This document shows, piece after piece, positions 8,525-15,075 of a DNA stretch of 38,056 nt (its first letter is position 1; each line of letters opens with the position of its first letter). The stretch lies in the NCBI RefSeq assembly GCF_027921765.1, contig NZ_BSEJ01000022.1, positions 1 to 38,056 of the forward strand. Reading direction: 5' to 3'. The notes beneath the pieces were generated by a model. It was given only the letters and a program-made list of their open reading frames with translations. It was not told where the DNA came from and did not search any database. The position numbers and the translations under genes are program-made. The stretch is from Microbacterium barkeri. GTDB taxonomy: Bacteria; Actinomycetota; Actinomycetes; Actinomycetales; Microbacteriaceae.

Positions 8525-9246
8525 GCACCCAGACGGCATCGGCGCGGCCCGCGCGCGCCCTCCGCACCTCGCGCACCGCCCTCGCGCAGGCGCAGAAGAG
8601 CGGCGCCGGGGTCCCCGCGTACACGCGCTGGATCAATCGCCGCCTCGCGCGCGGCGTCGCAGCCGCTGCCGTGAGGATCGGGATGACGCCGAACGCGGTC
8701 ACGCTGCTCAGCGCAGCGATGTCGGCGGCGGGCATCGCCGTGATCGCGGCCGCCCCGCCGTCCGCGGGCTCGGGCGTCGCCGCCGCCGTGCTCCTGGCGG
8801 CGGGATACGTCCTCGACTCGGCGGACGGCCAGGTCGCCCGCCTCAGCGGGGCGTCGAGCCCGGCCGGCGAATGGCTCGATCACGTCGTCGACGCGATCCG
8901 CTCCCCGGCGATCCACCTGGGCGTCGCGGTCGGATGCTTCGTGCACCGCCCTCAGGACGTCTGGCTGATGGGAGTCGCGCTCGGCTTCGCGCTCCTGACG
9001 TCGGGCCAGTTCATGAGCCAGATCCTCGCGGAGCAGCTCGCGTCGCGTCACGGCCGCTCGGTCTCGGAGCCGAGCGGCGTCGCCAAGTCGGTCGCGCTCA
9101 TCCCGACCGACCCCGGCACGCTGTGCTGGGCCTTCGCGCTGTGGGGAGCGCACGCGGCCTTCGCCGCGGTCTACGGCCTCCTCTTCATCGCGAACCTCAT
9201 CCATGCGGGCATCTCGATGCGCCGCAAGCACCGCCGTCTGAGGTGA
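8521..9246 (+). CDS. CDP-alcohol phosphatidyltransferase family membrane protein (241 aa)
   Basis: Carries the complete family signature D-x2-D-G-x2-A-R-x8-G-x3-D-x3-D: D99, D102, G103, A106, R107, G116, D120, D124, the metal and CDP-binding site. About six hydrophobic helices surround it, the usual size and topology. The family moves a phospho-alcohol or phosphatidyl group from a CDP donor to an alcohol acceptor. Standard lipid-synthesis copies are normally not inside glycan operons. This one overlaps the secreted-protein stop by ATGA and precedes the Wzz-like gene, and a TagD-like cytidylyltransferase at 14637 could supply its CDP-alcohol. Transfer of a phospho-alcohol to the glycan or its lipid carrier is my inference; the donor is not known. 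Confidence 0.88.
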   Translation: MSTQTASARPARALRTSRTALAQAQKSGAGVPAYTRWINRRLARGVAAAAVRIGMTPNAVTLLSAAMSAAGIAVIAAAPPSAGSGVAAAVLLAAGYVLDSADGQVARLSGASSPAGEWLDHVVDAIRSPAIHLGVAVGCFVHRPQDVWLMGVALGFALLTSGQFMSQILAEQLASRHGRSVSEPSGVAKSVALIPTDPGTLCWAFALWGAHAAFAAVYGLLFIANLIHAGISMRRKHRRLR

Positions 9247-9268
9247 CGGCTTCACCGGGGGAAGCACG

Positions 9269-10756
9269 ATGTCCGACACCGCACACACCACGACACTCGG
9301 TCTCGATCACTACGCTCGCGTGCTGCGCAGGCAGTGGCGCCTCGTCGTCGCCGCGATCGCGATCGGGGCGATCGCCGCGATCGCCTACCTGCTCGTCGCC
9401 CCGCAGCGCATCACGGCGACGACCGATGTCAACCTCTCCGTCATCACGACGGATCCCTTCAATCCGCAGCGCGCGGCGTCGGGTCTGCTGGACGACGCCA
9501 CCGAGGCCGCGATCGCCCGCTCCTACGTCGTGGCCGAGCGCGCGGCGGCCCTGCTCGGCGACGCCGACGCGACGCGCGAGATCCACGACACCGTCGACGT
9601 CACGATCTCGGAGGGCGGCACGATCGCCCACGTCTCCGCGACGGCCGCGACGCGCGCGCTCGCGATCGAGCGGGCGGACTCCGTCGCGGCCGCCTACCTC
9701 GCCTACCGCAGCGAGCAGGCCGAGAGCCGGCTCGACGTCATGGTCTCGGGGCTCAGCACGCGCATCGACGAGCTCGACGCGCAGCTGGCCGAGGCGAACG
9801 CGGCGATCGCGGATGCGGGATCCGGCGCCGCGCAGGCGACGAGCGACCGCGAGCAGATCCTCCTCGAGCTCGAGGGCCTGCTGTCGCAGCGGAACGCGCT
9901 GCAGAGCGTCGACACCTCGGGCGGCAGCGTGCTGACGGGAGCCGCCGACAACCCGATCGACTCGGCACCGCCGCGCTACACGACGGCCGCGACCGGGATC
10001 GGGATCGGCGCGATCGTCGGCATCCTGCTGGCCTTCCTCCGCGAGCCCTTCGACGGGCGCCTGCGCAGCGGAGCCGAGATCACGCGCGCGCTCGGCGCGC
10101 GCGTGCTCGCCACGCTCCGCACGCCGCACCCCCGGACGCCCCTCGAGGCGCCGGACGCCGAGGCGATGCGCATCGCACGCGAGCGCATGCTCGCCGACCT
10201 CCCCGCCGGGGCGCGGGCGGTCGCGGTGCTCGACGACACGTCGTCGGAGGGGGCCGTCGCGACGGGGCTGGCGATGGCGACCGCGCAGAGCGGGTTCGCC
10301 GTGCGGCTCGTGCTCCCCCATCCTTCCGAGCGGCGCCTCGCGGTCCTCCGGTCGGCCGGAGCGGCGCCCCGGGCCGCCGTGCCCGGGCTCAGCGTCCGCT
10401 TCGGGCGCGCGGACCTGCACGGCGAGGCGCGCACCGCCGAGGCGCGGGTCGCCGTCGAGTCCGCGCCCGAGGGGACGCTCGTCATGCTCGCGGTCCCGGT
10501 CTCGGCCGGCACGGCCGACCTGCTCGCCGCGCTGCGCCTGGCCGACGCGGTGGTCGTCGTGCTGCAGGAGGGCGCGAGCCGCCGCACCACAGCCGCCGCC
10601 CTGCGCGACGAGTCCGCGACCGCGGGGGTGCCCCTCATCGGCGCCGTCGTCGTCCCCCGCGAGCGGCGGCGATCACGGCGCCGCGCAGGCCGACGGGAGG
10701 TCGCGCCCGCGGCCGACGAGACGCCCGCTCGCGAGGAGTACGCCGATGCGGTCTGA
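9269..10756 (+). CDS. Wzz-like chain-length/tyrosine-kinase-type protein with degenerate kinase domain (495 aa)
   Basis: Two transmembrane segments (about residues 25-45 and 235-253) bracket an extracellular helical region rich in E/D/A with coiled-coil character (about 140-215), the Wzz fold that sets polymer length. The C-terminal cytoplasmic part (about 300-480) has the strand pattern of BY-kinase/ParA-like domains (V-A-V-L-D-D... A-D-A-V-V-V-V-L). However, the Walker A Gly-Lys-Ser/Thr is missing, reading D-T-S-S-E-G-A-V, and no C-terminal tyrosine cluster is seen. So it is likely a structural co-polymerase without kinase activity. ATG 9269 follows a GGGGGAAG ribosome site. It overlaps the next gene by 11 bases. 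Confidence 0.8.
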   Translation: MSDTAHTTTLGLDHYARVLRRQWRLVVAAIAIGAIAAIAYLLVAPQRITATTDVNLSVITTDPFNPQRAASGLLDDATEAAIARSYVVAERAAALLGDADATREIHDTVDVTISEGGTIAHVSATAATRALAIERADSVAAAYLAYRSEQAESRLDVMVSGLSTRIDELDAQLAEANAAIADAGSGAAQATSDREQILLELEGLLSQRNALQSVDTSGGSVLTGAADNPIDSAPPRYTTAATGIGIGAIVGILLAFLREPFDGRLRSGAEITRALGARVLATLRTPHPRTPLEAPDAEAMRIARERMLADLPAGARAVAVLDDTSSEGAVATGLAMATAQSGFAVRLVLPHPSERRLAVLRSAGAAPRAAVPGLSVRFGRADLHGEARTAEARVAVESAPEGTLVMLAVPVSAGTADLLAALRLADAVVVVLQEGASRRTTAAALRDESATAGVPLIGAVVVPRERRRSRRRAGRREVAPAADETPAREEYADAV

Positions 10757-12029
10757 CACGGCGTTCGCCCCGGCTCCCGCGCGGCCGACCGCTGCGGAGG
10801 CTCGCGGCGACCTGCCTCGCTGGCCGATCACCTCGATGTTCGCGGCGTTCCCCCTCTGGTGGGCGCTCGGGATGGCCGAGATGGCGTGGATCCCGCTCGC
10901 CGCGGCCATGGCGGTGCTCCTGATCCGCCGCGGCGACGTCCGCGCGCCGCGGGGCTTCGGGATCTGGCTGCTGTTCCTCGCGCTCGTCGCGGTGTCGGTG
11001 ATCGGGATCGACACCCCCGGCCGGCTCATCGGGTTCGTCTACCGCGCCCTGCAGTACATCTCGATCACGATCGCCTTCCTCTACGTCTACAACGCGCGCC
11101 GCACGATCACGCTCGACTGGCTGCTCGGCATGCTCACGCTGTTCTGGCTCTTCGTCGTGGCAGGCGGATGGCTCGGCGTGATCGCGCCCGAGTTCTCCTT
11201 CCGGACCCCGCTCGGCTACGTGCTCCCCCGCGGCCTCCAGAGCAACGAGCTCGTGGGCGAGATGGTCGTGCGGCGGGCGACGCAGTGGAACCCGGACGCC
11301 TGGACGGTCCTCGATCCGCGCCCGGCCGCTCCGTTCCTCTATACGAACGGCTGGGGCAACGCGTACTCGATGCTCCTCCCGCTCGTCATCTCGTACGTGG
11401 CGCGCATCCCCCGGGACCTCCGGTTCCTCGGCCTCCTCGTCGCGATCCCGCTTTCGTTCGTCCCCGCGTTCCTCACCCTCAATCGCGGGATGTTCATCGG
11501 GCTCGGCGTCGCGGCGGTCTACGGGGGCCTCATCCTCCTCGCCTCCGGTCGCGTCCGCGCCGTCGCGGGCCTCGCGGCGGCGTGCGCCGTGGGCCTCGCC
11601 GCCGCCGCGGTGCTCGACGTCGGAGACCGGCTCCTCGGGCGCGTCGAGTCGAGCTCGTCGACCGAGGACCGTGCGGACCTCTACCAGGAGACGCTCGTGC
11701 GGACCCTCCAGTCCCCGGTCTTCGGCTACGGGGCGCCGCGCCCGTCGTGGACGGAGGGCGCGCCATCCGCGGGCACGCAGGGTCACGTGTGGATGGTGAT
11801 GTTCTCGCACGGCCTGCCCGCGCTCGCGATCTTCCTCCTCGCCCTCCTCTGGCTCGCGTGGTCGACGCGTCATGTGCGCAGGCGGATGACCGCTGTCCAC
11901 GTCGTGCAGGTGGTGCTCCTCGTCGAGGTCTTCTACTACGGCGTGCTCCCGCACGGGCTCGTGCTGGCCCTCCTCCCGGCGGCCGCCGCCCTTCCCCACG
12001 ACACCGCTCTCGAGAGGCCGTCCTCATGA
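10746..12029 (+). CDS. Wzy-like polysaccharide polymerase / O-antigen ligase family (427 aa)
   Basis: An integral membrane protein with about 10-12 hydrophobic helices and one large periplasm-facing loop in the middle (about residues 150-205), the usual Wzy/WaaL shape. The T-L-N-R-G-M-F-I-G-L segment (about 240) matches the O-antigen ligase/polymerase signature with its conserved Arg after a short T-x-S/N-R motif. A second loop with F-G-Y-G-A-P precedes the last helices. Role: joins repeat units outside the membrane using the Wzx-flipped lipid-linked unit. ATG 10746 is preceded by GAGGAG and lies inside the end of the Wzz gene. Between Wzz and the glycosyltransferases this is the natural polymerase candidate. 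A ligase function is the alternative. Confidence 0.82.
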   Translation: MRSDTAFAPAPARPTAAEARGDLPRWPITSMFAAFPLWWALGMAEMAWIPLAAAMAVLLIRRGDVRAPRGFGIWLLFLALVAVSVIGIDTPGRLIGFVYRALQYISITIAFLYVYNARRTITLDWLLGMLTLFWLFVVAGGWLGVIAPEFSFRTPLGYVLPRGLQSNELVGEMVVRRATQWNPDAWTVLDPRPAAPFLYTNGWGNAYSMLLPLVISYVARIPRDLRFLGLLVAIPLSFVPAFLTLNRGMFIGLGVAAVYGGLILLASGRVRAVAGLAAACAVGLAAAAVLDVGDRLLGRVESSSSTEDRADLYQETLVRTLQSPVFGYGAPRPSWTEGAPSAGTQGHVWMVMFSHGLPALAIFLLALLWLAWSTRHVRRRMTAVHVVQVVLLVEVFYYGVLPHGLVLALLPAAAALPHDTALERPSS

Positions 12030-12931
12030 ACCCCCGCGTCACCGTCGTCATCGCCACCCGCGACCGCCCCGAGCTCCTGCGGCGGGCCGTGCGCTCCGTG
12101 CTCGCTCAGGACACGGCGCACCCGCTCGAGATCGTCGTGGTCTTCGACGGATGCGCGGTCGATCCGCTCGCCGACCTCCCGCGCGGTCGCCACCTCGTGC
12201 GGACGATCGCGAACGACCGGACGCCCGGACTCGCGGGCGGTCGGAACACAGGGATCCTCGCGGCCGAGGCGCCGATCATCGCCTTCTGCGACGACGACGA
12301 CGAATGGGCGCCCGGGAAGCTCGAGGCGCAGCTGCCGCTCCTCGAGGACCCCGACGTCGTCATCGCCGCCACCGGCATCCGCATCCTCTCGGCGGGAGGC
12401 GCGCACGACCGCCTCCCGCCCGAGCGGGTCGCACTCGCGGACCTCCTCCGCTCGCGCATCACCGAGCTGCACCCGTCCTCCTTCCTCCTGCGCACGGCCG
12501 ATGCGCGAGGGGGCCTGGGTCTCGTCGACGAGGAGCTGCCCGCGTGCTACGGCGAGGACTACGACCTGCTGCTGCGCGCGGCCAAGATCGGCCGCATCGC
12601 CGCGGTCGCGGCTCCGCTGACGATCATCCACTGGGACCGGCCGTCGTACTTCAGCGAGCGCTGGCGCGGCATCGCCGACGGCCTCAGCTACCTGCTCGAC
12701 AAGCACCCCGAGTTCGCCCGATCCGCGCGCGGCCGGGCGCGGATCGAGGGTCAGATCGCCTTCGCGCACGGAGCGCTCGGCGCGCTCGCCCCCGCCCGGC
12801 GATGGGCTCGGGCGGCCATCCGCCACGACCTCCTGCAGCCGCGCGCGTACCTCGCGATGTGCGTCGGCCTCCACCTCGTGTCGGGCGGGCGCGTCGTCTC
12901 GGCTCTGAATGCGCGCGGACGGGGGATGTGA
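12026..12931 (+). CDS. Glycosyltransferase family 2 (301 aa)
   Basis: GT-A fold enzyme acting on the cytoplasmic face. The N-terminus shows V-T-V-V-I-A-T-R-D-R-P-E-L-L, then G-G-R-N-T-G-I and the D-D-D-D metal/nucleotide-sugar motif (about residues 90-93) followed by E-W-A-P-G-K. Further on is the E-D-Y-D-L acceptor-side motif (about 174-178), common in GT2 enzymes. Sugar specificity cannot be read. It starts by ATGA overlap with the polymerase gene and is followed by a second GT2, so the two probably extend the repeat unit in sequence. Confidence 0.88.
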   Translation: MNPRVTVVIATRDRPELLRRAVRSVLAQDTAHPLEIVVVFDGCAVDPLADLPRGRHLVRTIANDRTPGLAGGRNTGILAAEAPIIAFCDDDDEWAPGKLEAQLPLLEDPDVVIAATGIRILSAGGAHDRLPPERVALADLLRSRITELHPSSFLLRTADARGGLGLVDEELPACYGEDYDLLLRAAKIGRIAAVAAPLTIIHWDRPSYFSERWRGIADGLSYLLDKHPEFARSARGRARIEGQIAFAHGALGALAPARRWARAAIRHDLLQPRAYLAMCVGLHLVSGGRVVSALNARGRGM

Positions 12932-12932
12932 C

Positions 12933-13844
12933 ATGCCGCGACTCTCCGTGCTCATGCCGGCGTTCGACGCGGCGCCGACGATCGACCGCGCCGTGCGGTC
13001 GACGCTGCGCGACCTGCCCGCCGACGCCGAGCTCGTCGTGCAGGACGACGGATCATCCGACGGCACGCTCGCGGCGCTCGAGCGCATCGACGATCCGCGC
13101 CTGCGCGTGCTGACGGGCCCGAATCGCGGCGTCGCCCGGGCGCTGAACGCCCTGCTGGATGCCTCAGCGAGCGAGTTCGTCGCGCGGATGGACGCCGACG
13201 ACGTCGTCCTCCCCGGCCGCTTCCGCCGGCAGCTGCGGGCCCTGAAGACCGCGGACGCCGTCTTCACGACCGTCGCCTCCTGGCACGGAGCCGGGGTGCC
13301 CCGCCCGCCCTGGCCGTCCGGCATCGGGACCGCGTCCTTCCCGTTCCATCTCCTCCTGACGAACCCCGTCGCCCACTCGACCATGGCCGCTCGGCGCTCC
13401 GCGGTCGAGGCCGTTCGCGGCTACCGCGTCGTCCCGAGCGAGGACTACGACCTGTGGCTGCGGCTCGCCTCGTCGGGCGCTCGTCTGCGTCGTCTCGCGG
13501 CCCCGTCCCTTCTCTACCGCGTGCATCCGGGGCAGGTCACGTCCGCCGAGGGCTGGCGCCTGCGGTCGTGGAACGACGAGCGCACGCAGGCCGCCTTCGC
13601 GGAGCTGTCGGCTCGCGTGCTCGGCGCCCCGCTCCCGCGCCTCACGGCCCTCGCGGTCGCTCCGCTGCCCGCGGAGGAGAAGGCCGCATGCCTCGACGAG
13701 TTCGAGCGGCGGTTCCGCTGTGCGGCGTCGCGGCTCCGGCCGGCGGATCGCGCCGCGGTGCTGCGGCGCCTCGCGCGGCGCGCGGCCTGGTGCCGCGAGC
13801 GGATCCGCGCCGCCGCGGACGAGCGAGCGGAGGCAGCGTCATGA
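12933..13844 (+). CDS. Glycosyltransferase family 2 (303 aa)
   Basis: Second GT2 of the locus. It has S-V-L-M-P-A-F-D-A at the start, the Q-D-D-G-S-S-D-G-T loop, N-R-G-V-A-R-A-L-N, the M-D-A-D-D metal motif at about residues 85-89 and S-E-D-Y-D-L-W-L-R in the acceptor half. The C-terminal 80 residues are Arg-rich and helical, suggesting membrane association. ATG 12933 is chosen over an in-frame upstream codon at 12909 because GGGGGA lies six bases before it and it falls just after the preceding stop. It ends in an ATGA overlap with the acetyltransferase. Confidence 0.88.
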   Translation: MPRLSVLMPAFDAAPTIDRAVRSTLRDLPADAELVVQDDGSSDGTLAALERIDDPRLRVLTGPNRGVARALNALLDASASEFVARMDADDVVLPGRFRRQLRALKTADAVFTTVASWHGAGVPRPPWPSGIGTASFPFHLLLTNPVAHSTMAARRSAVEAVRGYRVVPSEDYDLWLRLASSGARLRRLAAPSLLYRVHPGQVTSAEGWRLRSWNDERTQAAFAELSARVLGAPLPRLTALAVAPLPAEEKAACLDEFERRFRCAASRLRPADRAAVLRRLARRAAWCRERIRAAADERAEAAS

Positions 13845-14353
13845 GCGCCGCGCGCGATCGCCTCCGCGCGGCGCTCCAGGCTGACCGGGCGGCGAACGCG
13901 CGGTACCCGAAGAGCCGGTTCGTGCTCGGCTGGCTGCGCCGCTGCCAGCGCTGGCAGGGCAGCCGTCGGCCCCTCGGCCGCGCGATCTACCTCGCGCACG
14001 CCGCGGGATACAAGCTCGTGACGGAGTGGATCATGGGCATCGAGATCCCCCCGACGACCCGCGTCGAACCCGGACTCCGACTGCGTCACGGCATCGGCGT
14101 CGTCGTGAACCCCGCGACCGTGATCGGCCGCAACGTGATGCTCCGCCACGGTGTGACGCTCGGCAATCGCCGCACGCCGCATGACTGCCCCGTGATCGAG
14201 GACGACGTCGAGCTCGGGGTCGGAGCCGTCGTCATCGGCGCGATCACGGTCGGCCGGGGCGCGCGGATCGGCCCCTACGCCGTGGTCGTCAAAGACGTGC
14301 CGGCCGGCGGCGTCGTGCGCTCGCCGCGGTCCGAGCTCGTTACCGAGTCGTGA
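13841..14353 (+). CDS. Hexapeptide-repeat (left-handed beta-helix) O-acetyltransferase, CysE-like (170 aa)
   Basis: The N-terminal 65 residues are helical. They are followed by hexapeptide turns: L-R-H-G-I-G-V-V-V-N, I-G-R-N-V, V-I-E-D-D-V-E-L-G-V-G-A-V-V-I-G and I-G-P-Y-A-V-V-V. The R-H-G motifs resemble the catalytic histidine region of serine acetyltransferases. Known family: acetyl-CoA-dependent acetylation of serine or of sugars. It is shorter than cysteine-pathway CysE and is the last gene of a glycan operon, so O-acetylation of the polysaccharide or of an intermediate is more likely. Its TGA (14351-14353) is embedded in the second copy of the 32-bp regulatory repeat. Confidence 0.83.
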   Translation: MSAARDRLRAALQADRAANARYPKSRFVLGWLRRCQRWQGSRRPLGRAIYLAHAAGYKLVTEWIMGIEIPPTTRVEPGLRLRHGIGVVVNPATVIGRNVMLRHGVTLGNRRTPHDCPVIEDDVELGVGAVVIGAITVGRGARIGPYAVVVKDVPAGGVVRSPRSELVTES

Positions 14354-14370
14354 TGTATCAGCCGCCGCGG
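14339..14370 (+). repeat. 32-bp direct repeat, copy 2, before the cytidylyltransferase leader
   Basis: Second copy of the block at 837-868, 13,502 bases away and in the same orientation. The exact shared core is CGTGATGTATCAG at 14349-14361. Here it covers the last codons and stop of the acetyltransferase gene, so the match is unlikely to come from shared coding function. Both copies are followed by long structured leaders and then a glycan-related gene, which supports a common regulator or promoter class. Confidence 0.65.
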
Positions 14371-14407
14371 TCCGCGCTCTTCCCCAGTATGCGATCCGTT
14401 GAGAGCT

Positions 14408-14629
14408 CACGGGCACTGCCGCCGTCTGGGGCGGTCCGCGCGGTGCCCGTGGCCCCCGGCCGAGCGGCCCCAGACCCCGATGCCGATGCCGAACCCCCGG
14501 CGACGTCCGCATCGGTCGCCTCGGCCGTCCCGGCCGAGCCATGGGAGAGATCCGAGCTCTCTCCCATCGCCCCGGTGGTGCGCCCCCTGCGCCACCGGGG
14601 CACCTCCCGCCGTCCCGCCCGCGGGAAGG
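14408..14629 (+). promoter_or_regulatory. Highly structured 5' leader (pseudoknot-capable, five or more hairpins) of the cytidylyltransferase gene
   Basis: The 283-base gap 14354-14636 has no gene but many perfect stems. Stem A is 14408-14416/14443-14451 (9 bp). Stem B is 14424-14432/14467-14475 (9 bp), and its 5' arm lies inside the A loop, so A and B form a pseudoknot or alternate. Hairpin C is 14520-14527/14531-14538 (8 bp), D is 14541-14550/14558-14567 (10 bp), and E is 14569-14582/14588-14601 (14 pairs, two of them G-T). A last short stem, 14613-14618/14621-14626, overlaps the ribosome site GGGAAGG (14623-14629). GCGGTCCGCG occurs twice (14367-14376, 14431-14440). There is no T-tract after E, so a simple terminator is not supported. 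I do not recognise a known RNA class. Confidence 0.55.
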
Positions 14630-14636
14630 CGCCCGC

Positions 14637-15074
14637 ATGACGCGCATCGGCTACGCGGCCGGCGCGTTCGACCTCTTCCACGTCGGCCACCTCAACCTCC
14701 TCCGCCACGCCAAGGAGAACTGCGACGTCCTCATCGCGGGCGTCGTGAGCGACGAGATGCTCCGCGCCGTGAAGGGCATCCGCTCGGTCGTGCCCACCGC
14801 CGAGCGCGCGGAGATCGTCCGGAGCATCCGGTACGTCGACGACGTCCACGTCGAGACGGTGCCGGACAAGCTCGATGTGTGGCGCGAGGTCGGCTTCACC
14901 CACTTCTTCAAGGGCGACGACTGGCGGGGCACCGAGAAGGGCCTCCGCCTCGAGCGCGAGTTCGGCGCCGTCGGCGTCGAGGTCGTGTACTTCCCCTACA
15001 CCGCGCACACCTCGAGCACCGCGCTGCGGCGCGCGCTCGACGCCCTCGCGCCGGCCCTTCCCGTCGCGCGGTGA
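14637..15074 (+). CDS. Glycerol-3-phosphate cytidylyltransferase-like nucleotidyltransferase (TagD family, 145 aa)
   Basis: Activates a phospho-alcohol with CTP to give a CDP-alcohol. The nucleotidyltransferase signature G-A-F-D-L-F-H-V-G-H is at residues 9-18 (H15, H18 contact the nucleotide). K-G-I-R-S, P-T-A-E-R-A-E-I-V and V-D-D-V follow, then F-F-K-G-D-D-W and a C-terminal H-T-S-S-T-A-L-R-R in the place of the R-T-x-G-I-S-T-T motif. Length is typical for TagD. ATG 14637 follows GGGAAGG by seven bases. Glycerol-3-phosphate is the usual substrate, but close relatives use other phospho-alcohols. It may feed the CDP-alcohol transferase at 8521. The stop lies one base from the stop of the convergent CHAT gene. 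Confidence 0.87.
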   Translation: MTRIGYAAGAFDLFHVGHLNLLRHAKENCDVLIAGVVSDEMLRAVKGIRSVVPTAERAEIVRSIRYVDDVHVETVPDKLDVWREVGFTHFFKGDDWRGTEKGLRLEREFGAVGVEVVYFPYTAHTSSTALRRALDALAPALPVAR

Positions 15075-15075
15075 C

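Noticed and set aside
837..14370. Glycan locus as a composite transposon or island bounded by the 32-bp repeats
   Set aside because: The repeats are in direct orientation, no transposase or integrase lies inside or next to them, and each has a leader and gene just downstream, so a regulatory role fits better.
14569..14601. Simple rho-independent terminator after the acetyltransferase
   Set aside because: The hairpin is strong but no T-run follows, and several other stems continue up to the next ribosome site.
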